Below are positions 1-8,250 of a stretch of 64,000 bases of DNA, one piece after another. The stretch covers positions 1,364,001-1,428,000 of the forward strand of contig NZ_JBHTIT010000001.1 of the NCBI RefSeq assembly GCF_042677145.1, in the 5' to 3' direction. The DNA comes from Perlucidibaca wandonensis. Lineage in GTDB: Bacteria; Pseudomonadota; Gammaproteobacteria; Pseudomonadales; Moraxellaceae. A program made the position numbers and the translations under genes. The first letter of the stretch is position 1, and every line of letters starts with the position of its first letter. The notes beneath the pieces are model-generated. The model searched no databases, was not told the origin of the DNA, and was given only the letters and a program-made list of their open reading frames with translations.

Positions 1-27
1 CTAAACATGGCTGCTAATGCGCATAGT

Positions 28-1512
28 TTATGCCGTAATAAGCGCTCGCAGCCAGTCGGTTTTCGTCTGCATGAGTTTGCTGTCGCCGCGCGACTCAACA
101 TTGAGGCGAACCACAGGCTCGGTATTACTCATGCGCAAATTAAAACGCCATTGCTCAAACTCACGAGACACACCATCGAGCATAGACTCACTGACTAGCG
201 TTTCGTTGTTGGCCTTAACCTCTGCTTGCACAGCGGCATCTACGCGATTGAGTGCAGCGGCGGCATCGTCGACCTTGAAATTAATCTCACCACTGCAGGG
301 GTAAGCCGCCTGTGCTTCAGCAACCAAACTCGACAGCGGTTTGCCATCGGCGGTTAAACGCTCGAGCAACAATAGCCATGGGATCATGCCGGAATCACAG
401 CAGTAGAAATCGCGGAAATAATGGTGCGCCGACATCTCACCGCCATAGACCGCACCCTCGCGGCGCAAGGCGCCTTTAATGAAGCTATGGCCACACTTGC
501 TGACCACCGCACGACCGCCCATCGCCTCCACTTGCGCAATAGTGTTCCAGGTTAAGCGTGTGTCATAACACACCGCGCCATTGGGCTCGTACTTGAGTAA
601 CTGCGTGCCGAGCAAGGCCACCAAATAATAGCCCTCGATAAACGCACCGGTTTCATCAAAGAAAAAGCAGCGATCAAAGTCGCCATCCCAGGCAATGCCC
701 AAATCAGCTTTTTGCTCGCGCACAACACTGGCGGTGTCTTCTTGGCATTTTGCCAACATAGGATTAGGCACGCCGTTGGGGAACTGTCCATCGGGCGTGT
801 GAAATACGCGTGTGATGTCTAGCTTGAGGCCTTCGGCGATATTGTCAAAAAATGGGCCGGCACAGCCATTGCCAGCGTTCACAACGACTTTTAATGGCGT
901 ATCGCGTTGCGCGAGCTCGGCTTTTAACTTGGGGAAATCAACGAAAGAGCGGACTTTTTCGCGATAGGTGTCGGCAATTGGCATTTTTGCGTGCAACTGC
1001 GGGTCTGCTTGATATTGGTCGCCGTTAGTTAGCGGGCCAAAGTTATAAGACTGCACGCCAGCTTCAGCTGCCTGCTCGTTTAGCAGTTGCCGCGTCAGCA
1101 CTTCCATTTCTGCCAAACCATCATCGCCGCTAATCGGCCGCGACTCATAACGCACCATCTTAATACCGTTATCGCCCACCGGATTGTGGCTTGCGGTAAT
1201 CATCACGCCGCCGCCCATGACTTCGCCATTCAAGCCCGATGAGCCCGCCGCGTGATACACCATCTCGGTGCCAGCCAAACCAATATCGCGCGTCGCCACA
1301 CCTTCGGCATTCAGCCCTGCCGCCAAGGCCCGCGCAAAATCCTCGCTGGTGTCACGAATATCGTAGCCAATCGCCACCGGCCCCTGCGGCTGAATCACTC
1401 GCGCATAAGCCCGACCAATCGCATACACCATGTCGATATGCAGCTGCGCCGGCACTGGCCCACGCACGTCATAGGCTTTGAAAGCAGGAAGTTTTTGCAA
1501 GGGCGTAGTCAT
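28..1512 (-). CDS. manB: Phosphomannomutase/phosphoglucomutase
   Basis: This enzyme interconverts hexose 6- and 1-phosphates and feeds GDP-mannose or UDP-glucose synthesis. The 494-residue protein shows the alpha-D-phosphohexomutase signatures in order: the phosphoserine loop TASHNP (residues 106-111, Ser108), the metal loop DGDFDR (276-281), the sugar-binding GEMSAHH, and the C-terminal phosphate-binding RMSNTEP. It is somewhat longer than the usual 455-465 residues, with an insertion after the phosphoserine domain. It is the last gene of the galU-pgi-ugd-like-manB group and starts 55 bases after the previous stop. The family is certain; the preferred sugar (mannose or glucose) cannot be read from sequence, so the symbol is tentative. 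Confidence 0.9.
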   Translation of the reverse strand: MTTPLQKLPAFKAYDVRGPVPAQLHIDMVYAIGRAYARVIQPQGPVAIGYDIRDTSEDFARALAAGLNAEGVATRDIGLAGTEMVYHAAGSSGLNGEVMGGGVMITASHNPVGDNGIKMVRYESRPISGDDGLAEMEVLTRQLLNEQAAEAGVQSYNFGPLTNGDQYQADPQLHAKMPIADTYREKVRSFVDFPKLKAELAQRDTPLKVVVNAGNGCAGPFFDNIAEGLKLDITRVFHTPDGQFPNGVPNPMLAKCQEDTASVVREQKADLGIAWDGDFDRCFFFDETGAFIEGYYLVALLGTQLLKYEPNGAVCYDTRLTWNTIAQVEAMGGRAVVSKCGHSFIKGALRREGAVYGGEMSAHHYFRDFYCCDSGMIPWLLLLERLTADGKPLSSLVAEAQAAYPCSGEINFKVDDAAAALNRVDAAVQAEVKANNETLVSESMLDGVSREFEQWRFNLRMSNTEPVVRLNVESRGDSKLMQTKTDWLRALITA

Positions 1513-1567
1513 AAAAGGCCTTAATAGATAAAGATGAATAATGTTGGCAGAAACTTAGTACGAAAAT

Positions 1568-2893
1568 CTAAAACACATCCCCACGGCCAATGCCCACGTA
1601 CGTGAAGCCCTGCTCGCGAAGATAGTCGGGATTGTAGACATTGCGGCCATCGAGGATGAATGGCTGGCGCAGGCCGGCGCGTATGCGGGCGTAGTCTGGG
1701 CTTTGGAAAATCTCCCAAGCGGTGACCACAATGAGGGCATCCGCGCCAGCTGAAGCCGCGCTCGAAGAACAGTTCAGCACATCATATGGCTGATCAACGA
1801 TCTCGAGCAGCGGCTGATCCGGATAGCATTCGCGCAAGCTTTGGGCGGCGAGCGGATCGTAGACGCGGGTGCGCGCGCCTTGGGCCCAGAGGGCTTGCAG
1901 CAGTGGGTGCACGGCGGAGTCTTGCACGCTGGCGGAGTTGGGTTTGTAGGCGGCGCCCCAGATGGCGAAGCAGCGACCGCTGAGGTCGCCTTCGAAATAG
2001 CGCCAGAGTTTGCGAAAAAGAATGTCGCGCTGGCGTTCGTTGATGCGCAGGGCATTGGCGATAAGAGTTTGCTGGTCGATGGAAGCCTGCACGCTGCGCG
2101 AGAAATCGAGGAGCTCATCGGAGAAGCTGGGGCCGCCAAAGCCGCAGCCGGCGTCGAGATAGTCGGAGCCGATGCGCGGGTCGGCGGCGAGGCCTTGGCG
2201 CACAAGGTCGATGTCGACGCCGACGCTTTCGCAGAGCGTAGCCATCTCGTTCATGAAACTCATGCGCGTGGCGAGCATGGCGTTGACGCTACTTTTGATG
2301 AGCTCGGCGGCGGCGAGCGGCACCAGCATGACTTCACCGGCGCGGCGCGTCATTGGACGCAGGGTTTCGAGCATGAATGCGGTGTGAGCCTCGTCATCGC
2401 AACCGATGACCAATAACGGCGGTTTCGCCAGGTTAGAGAGCATGCTGCCGCCGCGTGCGAAAATCGGCAGCGCGTAGACCATGGCATCGACGGCCTGCTT
2501 GAGCCGCGCCAAAGTGCCGAGCGGATATGGCGAAAGTACCACCAGCGGCGCCAAGGCAGTGCCACGCTCTGATTCTAAACGCTGGGCATAAGCCAAAAGC
2601 TCATCTGCAGATCCACCAAGTGCGAGCCAATGCTGATCAATGGCAAAGGCATCTGCGTTGACATCACTTGTGCCTGTAGCCATCAACCCTACGCCACTGC
2701 TCAGCGTGAGCAAACCTTTGGGCACCAAATCGTGTAATTGCGTGAGCAGGCCGGGTTCACGCGCGAGCTCAGCGTCGGGTGTGCGCAAGCAACGCGACCA
2801 ATCGGCGCAGAGCGTGACGGTGTGGCCGATGCCAGCAAGATGCACAGCAGAGGTCCAGGCAAATGGAGTGTTACCGTGAACAACGATTTTCAT
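1568..2893 (-). CDS. Degenerate UDP-glucose dehydrogenase-like protein
   Basis: The 441-residue protein has the three-domain layout of UDP-glucose/GDP-mannose dehydrogenases and keeps the central helix with its lysine (AELIKSSVNAMLATRMSF, Lys200), DPRIG and GCGFGG (249-254). The active-site motif that normally reads GGSCFPKD is GGPSFSDE, so the catalytic cysteine is Ser256. The dinucleotide loop GxGYVG is replaced by HGNTPFAW (6-13), the NPEFLREG segment by ALPIFARGG, and the C-terminal FKPxTDDxRES motif by YKPNSASVQDS. ATG at 2893 is chosen because it overlaps the pgi stop as ATGA; a longer open frame upstream has no family similarity. It is probably not an active UDP-glucose dehydrogenase and may be regulatory or repurposed. 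Confidence 0.8.
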   Translation of the reverse strand: MKIVVHGNTPFAWTSAVHLAGIGHTVTLCADWSRCLRTPDAELAREPGLLTQLHDLVPKGLLTLSSGVGLMATGTSDVNADAFAIDQHWLALGGSADELLAYAQRLESERGTALAPLVVLSPYPLGTLARLKQAVDAMVYALPIFARGGSMLSNLAKPPLLVIGCDDEAHTAFMLETLRPMTRRAGEVMLVPLAAAELIKSSVNAMLATRMSFMNEMATLCESVGVDIDLVRQGLAADPRIGSDYLDAGCGFGGPSFSDELLDFSRSVQASIDQQTLIANALRINERQRDILFRKLWRYFEGDLSGRCFAIWGAAYKPNSASVQDSAVHPLLQALWAQGARTRVYDPLAAQSLRECYPDQPLLEIVDQPYDVLNCSSSAASAGADALIVVTAWEIFQSPDYARIRAGLRQPFILDGRNVYNPDYLREQGFTYVGIGRGDVF

Positions 2894-4566
2894 GACAACT
2901 GCTCCTTGTCGGCGCGCGACGAAGCCCGCTCCCAGCCGGCGCGACCATCGGCAATCACGCGCAATAACTGCTGTGTCGAACCATCGTAATCTTCGGCACT
3001 GGCAGCACCGGTCATCACCGAGTGGGTGGCAGTAGCAATTTTCTTGCCTAGCTCCACGCCCCATTGGTCAAACGGGTTGATGTTCCACAGCGCCGAAGCC
3101 ACATACACTTTGTGCTCATAAAGCGCGATGAGCTGGCCCAAGCGATACGGCGTGAGTTCATCAAACAGCAGCGTCGACGACGGCTGATTACCACGATAAT
3201 AATGATGGCCTTGGCGCGTAGCATCGCCGAGCATGAGCACGCGCGATTGCGCCAAACAGTTGGCCAAAGCCAGCTGCTGCTGGTGCTGCAAACTCGAGCC
3301 AGTGTCGTCATCGCGGCTATAGCGGCGTATCGGCGCGATGAAATCGCAGGCCACCGGTTGCGTGCCTTGGTGCAGCAATTGGTAAAACGCGTGCTGGGCA
3401 TTGGAGCCCACCTCGCCCCATAAAATCGGGCAGGTGGCGTAATCAATCGGCTTGCCGAGGCGGTCGACCGACTTGCCATTACTCTCCATTTCCAGCTGCG
3501 TGAGGTAGCTCGGAAACAGCTTCAGGCGCGCATCGTAAGGCAAAATGGCTTGGCCATTAATGCCTAAAAACGTGCTATTCCACACCTGCAAAAGCCCCAT
3601 CAGCACCGGCAGGTTATCGGCCAATGGCGCTTGGGCGAAATGCGTATCCATAGCGTGCGCACCGGCGAGTAGCTGTTTAAAGCCCGCCATGCCCAACTTC
3701 AGCGCGATAGGCAAACCAATGCCCGACCACAGCGAAAAACGCCCACCGACCCAATCCCAAAAACGAATCTGATTGGACTGAGGGATGCCATAAGCGGTCA
3801 TCTTTTCTGGTTTCGCCGACACGCCAATAAAGTGATGGCGCAAAATTCGGGCCCGGTCGCTAATGCGCGTGCGCATCCAAGCGATGGCGGTTTCGGCGTT
3901 AGATAAGGTATCGATGGTCGAAAACGACTTCGAAGCAACCACAAACAGCGTGGTTTCTGGGCGCAAATGATCGAGCAAATCGGCGAGCTGGGTACCATCG
4001 ATAGAGCTAACAAAATGCACATGCAGGCCGCGCGCTTCCGGTGGCGCAAACTCAGCCAACGACTGCGTGGCCAAATACGGGCCTAAATCGGAACCACCGA
4101 CACCAATACTGACGACATCGCTGATGGCCTCGCCAGTCACGCCACGCCATTGCTGAGCATGAATGCGCGACACGATATCACTCATGCGCGAGAGGCTGGC
4201 GTGTATCGCCGGCACCACATCCTCACCCTCCACGACTAGCTGGCTCGTGGCTGGCAAACGCAAAGCCGTGTGCAAAGCCGCGCGATCTTCACTTTGGTTC
4301 ACGCGATCGCCGCTGAGCAAACGCTCAATGGCGCGTGGTAATTCGCAGGCCTCAGCTAAGGCCAATAGGTCGTTGAGCACAGAGGCATCGAGGCGTTGCT
4401 TGCTGAAATCGAAAAGCAGGCCATCATGCGTGCGCGTTAGCTCGGCGGTACGCGTCGAAGCACCTTTCGTGCCCCAAACATCGCGCAAATGGCGCTGCTG
4501 CCAAATCGGCGCCTGCGCTGCCACCGCCTGCCACTCGCTGAGTTGACTCCGCGCTTTACTGCTCAT
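2890..4566 (-). CDS. pgi: Glucose-6-phosphate isomerase
   Basis: This cytoplasmic enzyme interconverts glucose 6-phosphate and fructose 6-phosphate, linking glycolysis to sugar-nucleotide synthesis. The 558-residue protein matches full-length bacterial Pgi. It shows VSIGVGGSDLGP in the first SIS domain, SKSFSTIDT, the WDWVGGRFSLWSGIG signature, and GEVGSNAQHAFYQLLHQG with the catalytic histidine region. ATG at 4566 (MSSKAR) is preferred because it overlaps the galU stop as ATGA; an in-frame start six codons upstream would lie inside galU. The gene is translationally coupled on both sides. Confidence 0.97.
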   Translation of the reverse strand: MSSKARSQLSEWQAVAAQAPIWQQRHLRDVWGTKGASTRTAELTRTHDGLLFDFSKQRLDASVLNDLLALAEACELPRAIERLLSGDRVNQSEDRAALHTALRLPATSQLVVEGEDVVPAIHASLSRMSDIVSRIHAQQWRGVTGEAISDVVSIGVGGSDLGPYLATQSLAEFAPPEARGLHVHFVSSIDGTQLADLLDHLRPETTLFVVASKSFSTIDTLSNAETAIAWMRTRISDRARILRHHFIGVSAKPEKMTAYGIPQSNQIRFWDWVGGRFSLWSGIGLPIALKLGMAGFKQLLAGAHAMDTHFAQAPLADNLPVLMGLLQVWNSTFLGINGQAILPYDARLKLFPSYLTQLEMESNGKSVDRLGKPIDYATCPILWGEVGSNAQHAFYQLLHQGTQPVACDFIAPIRRYSRDDDTGSSLQHQQQLALANCLAQSRVLMLGDATRQGHHYYRGNQPSSTLLFDELTPYRLGQLIALYEHKVYVASALWNINPFDQWGVELGKKIATATHSVMTGAASAEDYDGSTQQLLRVIADGRAGWERASSRADKEQLS

Positions 4567-5447
4567 AAAAGCCCCGGCAACCAAGCGCGCAGCGGTGCGG
4601 CGAGCTCGGGGTCGCGCAGGGCCAGCGCCATATTGGCTTGCGCGTAGCCAAGTTTGCTGCCGCAGTCGTAGCGCACGCCGGCGAAGCGGTGGGCGCGGAT
4701 GTCGTGCTCGGCGAGCAACGCACTGATGCCATCGGTGAGCTGAATTTCGCCACCAGCGCCAGGCCTCACATCGGCAAGTGCGGCGAAGATGGCCTTGGGC
4801 AGCACATAGCGCCCGACCACGGCGAGATTGCTGGGCGCGACATCGGCGGCGGGCTTCTCCACCATCGCCGCAATGCGCTGTGCGGAGGAATCAGCCAGCG
4901 ACACCACACCATAGCGATGCACCTGATCGCGCGGCACTTCTTCCACCGCCAATGACCATGCGCCTGTCGCCTCGTGCAGCGCCACCATATCGGCCAAACA
5001 GCCCGCCGCGCCCGCACCCGACAACGGCGCATCAATAAAATCATCCACCAACATCACCGCGACGCCATCGCCCGCGCTAGCCAATGCCGCCTCAGCACCA
5101 CACGCCACTGCGTGACCCAAGCCCAGCGCCTGCGGCTGCATGACCACTGTCACTTTCAAACCTTCAGGCACTGTGCCGAGCAATGCCGCTAGCAAGTCTT
5201 TTTTGCCTTTAGCGGTCAATTCAGCCACCAGCTCTGGATCGGCTGGCTGCAAATGCGTCTCCAACCCCGACTTCTTCGGCGAATTCACCAGCACCACATG
5301 GCGAATGCCTGCGCGCCACGCCTCCTCCACCGCGTATTGCAGCAATGGCTTGTCGACCACCGGCAGCAACTCTTTCGGCACCGACTTAGTGGCCGGCAAA
5401 AAACGCGTGCCAAGACCGGCAACAGGAAGAATGACAGTTGAAATCAC
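4563..5447 (-). CDS. galU: UTP-glucose-1-phosphate uridylyltransferase
   Basis: GalU makes UDP-glucose from UTP and glucose 1-phosphate, the precursor for UDP-sugars used in lipopolysaccharide and exopolysaccharide. The nucleotide-binding start motif LPVAGLGTRFLPATKSVPKE and the internal GLGHAV and VEKP elements are clear. A GTG start at 5447 (ISTVILPVAGLG) is chosen because an AAGGA ribosome-binding site lies about seven bases upstream; this gives about 294 residues, normal for GalU. The longer open frame up to 5498 has no GalU similarity. It is the first gene of a four-gene minus-strand operon, reading away from the divergent 5579 gene. Confidence 0.95.
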   Translation of the reverse strand: MISTVILPVAGLGTRFLPATKSVPKELLPVVDKPLLQYAVEEAWRAGIRHVVLVNSPKKSGLETHLQPADPELVAELTAKGKKDLLAALLGTVPEGLKVTVVMQPQALGLGHAVACGAEAALASAGDGVAVMLVDDFIDAPLSGAGAAGCLADMVALHEATGAWSLAVEEVPRDQVHRYGVVSLADSSAQRIAAMVEKPAADVAPSNLAVVGRYVLPKAIFAALADVRPGAGGEIQLTDGISALLAEHDIRAHRFAGVRYDCGSKLGYAQANMALALRDPELAAPLRAWLPGLL

Positions 5448-5578
5448 AGGGAGTTCCTTAAACTTTATTGGCCGCAAGAGTGGGCGCTTTTGTTGCAATT
5501 ATAATAGGGCTAAAGATAACCCACGAAGCTAGCATCACGCTAATCTTGCGCCCTAACGCAAACCTAGAGACTTACGCG
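5448..5578. promoter_or_regulatory. Divergent promoter region galU / ligase-like gene
   Basis: This 131-base spacer separates the minus-strand galU operon from a plus-strand membrane protein gene. It contains an AT-rich ATTATAAT core at 5498-5505 that gives a perfect TATAAT hexamer on either strand (5500-5505 plus; 5498-5503 minus). No convincing -35 box at standard spacing is visible for either direction, so the assignment of the start sites is an inference. Confidence 0.4.
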
Positions 5579-6904
5579 ATGACGAAAACTGCGCACATGA
5601 CCGGGGCATTGCTACTGCTGTGTGTTTTAACGCTGATTTTTTCGCCGGTGGCGCGCTTCCCGAGTGTGTGGATATTGCTGAGCGTGAGCGCTGTCGTCTT
5701 TGTCGCAACAGTCTTAAGAGGTGTAGTAACTGGGCGTGTAAGCGAAAGCGGGCGCGTGGGAATGCTCCGGCATATCGGCGAGCTAGGCTGGGTTGCTCTG
5801 CCTGTGAGTGTAGGCTTGCTTAGCAGCTTGGTGTTGTCGGTATACCCGTGGCAGGGGGCGATAGTGCTTGCGGAGTTCATCGGGGCGCTGGTAGTTGGCC
5901 TTACGGTGGCTATTTTGGCGCAGGTGGCTACCAGCCAAGGAGTCACAACTCAACGAAGTTCATGCCAAGGAGCTCTGGAAAGCTCAAGTGAAAGAATGTG
6001 GCTTGGGCGCGGTATTGCCAGCTGCTGCGTGGTGACGGGGCTGGGGGCGTTGTGGCTGATCTACACGCCTAAGCATTCGGCAATGGTCGTTGCGTGGCTC
6101 AATAGCGTGGAGAATATGAATTATTGGGGGTTCGCGTTCTCTCTGCTAATTAGCTGCAGCGTCGCGGTGGTGCTCAGCGGCCGAATCGGCCGTTTAGGCA
6201 TCACAGTAGCCCTGCTTACCCTTTTAGCCGCCGCAGCCCTCTTCACTTGGCTCAGCCTCAGCTATCCCAGCCGTGGCGCACTACTCGCGGCGCTGTGCTC
6301 GATCACCTTACTGGTGTTACTGCGTTTTACCCGCCTACCGCTAAAATGGCTATTTGCCGGCACCGCAGGCACCTTCATCTTTGCTTGCGTGGCCACCTTC
6401 ATCATTCAAAGCGCTGGCTGGATGAGCTATGACACGCTCAATGCCCTCAGCTCACGGCGGCTACCCATCTACGACACCACGTGGGGCTTGTGGCAGCAGG
6501 CACCGTGGTTTGGCTGGGGCCTCGAGGCCTATAAAAACCATGGCGCAGTTGAAGTCGCTAAACATATGGACGGACTATTTTTCCCGGCACCGCACAATAT
6601 TTTGCTGGAAATACTGTATTCGCTGGGTGTGATTGGCTGTGTATTGGTCTTGGCCACGCTGGGGCGTATTTTGTGGCTGGCCATGCGGGCGGCGAGAGAG
6701 GCCAGCAACCCATTCGCTGGGCTGCTGGCTACCGCCATCATCACCACCTTGGTGCTGCACGGCGCTACCGATTTGTCGATCTATCGGCCCTATTTCTTCC
6801 TGCTGGTGTTTGCGGCGTGGGGTTTGGTGCAGGGCTCAGCGCCGCACTTACAGTCGCCACAACGCCAAGCCGGCGGCAGCAAAGGCGGCGCGATCAAACA
6901 CTGA
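5579..6904 (+). CDS. O-antigen ligase/polymerase family membrane protein
   Basis: This is a polytopic inner-membrane protein of about 441 residues with roughly ten to twelve hydrophobic segments and a long periplasmic loop near the C-terminal third. The segment around SYPSRGALLAAL resembles the Wzy_C (PF04932) core, in which an SRG or SRT motif follows a helix. It could be the lipid-A-core ligase or a polymerase for another glycan; a separate Wzy lies at 18.2-19.4 kb, which favours ligase. ATG at 5579 (MTKTAH) is chosen because the upstream 37 codons are not hydrophobic and lie in the promoter region. It is the only plus-strand gene in the first 43 kb, and its last 57 bases overlap the convergent dehydrogenase gene. 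Confidence 0.8.
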   Translation: MTKTAHMTGALLLLCVLTLIFSPVARFPSVWILLSVSAVVFVATVLRGVVTGRVSESGRVGMLRHIGELGWVALPVSVGLLSSLVLSVYPWQGAIVLAEFIGALVVGLTVAILAQVATSQGVTTQRSSCQGALESSSERMWLGRGIASCCVVTGLGALWLIYTPKHSAMVVAWLNSVENMNYWGFAFSLLISCSVAVVLSGRIGRLGITVALLTLLAAAALFTWLSLSYPSRGALLAALCSITLLVLLRFTRLPLKWLFAGTAGTFIFACVATFIIQSAGWMSYDTLNALSSRRLPIYDTTWGLWQQAPWFGWGLEAYKNHGAVEVAKHMDGLFFPAPHNILLEILYSLGVIGCVLVLATLGRILWLAMRAAREASNPFAGLLATAIITTLVLHGATDLSIYRPYFFLLVFAAWGLVQGSAPHLQSPQRQAGGSKGGAIKH

Positions 6905-8158
6905 CTTCACATCGATCACTGGCGTGCCAACACCAAACGCCGACACCAAGGCCGCAGGATCGAGGGCCTTAACTTCGTTATGCGCCACGGCGGCGAGCAC
7001 AGCATCTACGCGCGGCACAGTGCGCCAATCGGCTACCAGCTCCACGCCGTACTCTTCAAAAGCTTCCGACACATTTGCAACAGGGTCCCAAAGTGCAACG
7101 TTTAAGCCGTGGTCGCGCAATTCGTTGAAAATATCGATGACTTTGCTATTGCGAATGTCGGCGCAGTTTTCTTTGAAGGTTAGACCCATGAGCAGCACGG
7201 TGGCACCGGCGCGCAAGCGATCGGCCTTGAGCATTTCACGGATGGTTTGCTGAGCAATGTAGCTACCCATGCGGTCGTTAATGCGGCGACCGGCCAAGAT
7301 AACTTCGGGGTTGTAGCCCAAGGTTTGGGTTTTGTGGGTGAGGTAATACGGGTCGACACCAATGCAGTGGCCGCCAACCAGGCCTGGGCGGAATGGTAAA
7401 AAGTTCCATTTCGTACCGGCGGCCTCGAGTACTTCTAGGGTGTCGATGCCCATCAGGTTGAAAATCACCGCTAACTCGTTGACCAAGGCGATATTGACAT
7501 CACGCTGGGTATTCTCGATCACCTTTGCCGCCTCGGCGACACGAATGCTCGATGCGCGATACACGCCGGCTTCCACCACCGACTCATACAGCGCCGCCAC
7601 GCGGTCTAGCGACTCGGCATCGTCGGCGGCGACTATCTTGGTGATGGTCTCGAGACGGTGGGTTTTGTCGCCGGGCACAATACGTTCGGGCGAATAGCCG
7701 AGCTTGAAGTCAACGCCGCGCACATAGCCCGACAAGCGCTCCAAGATCGGTGCGCAAACCTCATCGGTCACACCGGGGTAAACCGTGGACTCGTAAATCA
7801 CCACCGCACCGCGCTTTAAAAACGGCGCAATGGTCTCGGTCGCACGCACCACAGGCGTGAGATCTGGATTTTTCTCTTGATCAATTGGCGTTGGCACAGC
7901 CACCACGACATAGTCGGCCTGGCTTAAATCACTGCCCTGCGAGGTAAAGCGCAACTGAGTAGACGCCGTAAACGCCTCAGCTTCCATCTCACCAGTCGGA
8001 TCGTTACCGGCGCGGTAGGCCGTGAGCTTAGCTTCGCTAATGTCAAAGCCAATGGTCGGCAACACACGACCAAATGCTAGCGCTAGCGGCAAGCCAACAT
8101 AGCCTAAGCCAATGACTGCAACGGTGGCATTTGCCAACAGCGGAGATGGATGCACCAT
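6848..8158 (-). CDS. Nucleotide-sugar dehydrogenase, TviB/WbpO type
   Basis: The enzyme oxidises a UDP-N-acetylhexosamine (UDP-GlcNAc or UDP-GalNAc) at C6 to the uronic acid. The 436-residue protein has an intact NAD loop VIGLGYVGLPLA, the STVYPGVT motif, and the active-site GGHCIGVDPYYLTHK with the catalytic cysteine, as in TviB, WbpO and WbpA. A GGAG ribosome-binding site sits six bases before the ATG at 8158. A transcription terminator (8187-8224) separates it from the upstream dehydratase gene, so it may have its own promoter. The product would supply an acidic sugar for the glycan. UDP-GalNAcA versus UDP-GlcNAcA cannot be decided. Confidence 0.92.
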   Translation of the reverse strand: MVHPSPLLANATVAVIGLGYVGLPLALAFGRVLPTIGFDISEAKLTAYRAGNDPTGEMEAEAFTASTQLRFTSQGSDLSQADYVVVAVPTPIDQEKNPDLTPVVRATETIAPFLKRGAVVIYESTVYPGVTDEVCAPILERLSGYVRGVDFKLGYSPERIVPGDKTHRLETITKIVAADDAESLDRVAALYESVVEAGVYRASSIRVAEAAKVIENTQRDVNIALVNELAVIFNLMGIDTLEVLEAAGTKWNFLPFRPGLVGGHCIGVDPYYLTHKTQTLGYNPEVILAGRRINDRMGSYIAQQTIREMLKADRLRAGATVLLMGLTFKENCADIRNSKVIDIFNELRDHGLNVALWDPVANVSEAFEEYGVELVADWRTVPRVDAVLAAVAHNEVKALDPAALVSAFGVGTPVIDVKSVFDRAAFAAAGLALWRL

Positions 8159-8186
8159 GGATACTCCAAAAAATACAGAACTAAAA

Positions 8187-8224
8187 ACAACTCAGGCCAG
8201 TAAGGTAACCCAAACTGGCCTGAG
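8187..8224 (-). terminator. Intrinsic terminator after the 4,6-dehydratase gene
   Basis: A perfect 10-base-pair stem pairs CTCAGGCCAG (8191-8200) with CTGGCCTGAG (8215-8224) across a 14-base loop. On the minus strand it is followed by TTGTTTTTAG. It lies 27 bases after the stop of the 8251-10275 gene and looks like a rho-independent terminator for the glycan-assembly transcript. Confidence 0.75.
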
Positions 8225-8250
8225 CAGAGAACGCTATCGATCGAAAATAA

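Noticed and set aside
1841..2416. A 191-codon plus-strand open frame
   Set aside because: It is antisense to the UDP-glucose-dehydrogenase-like gene, and its composition is explained by the GC-rich codon pattern of that gene.
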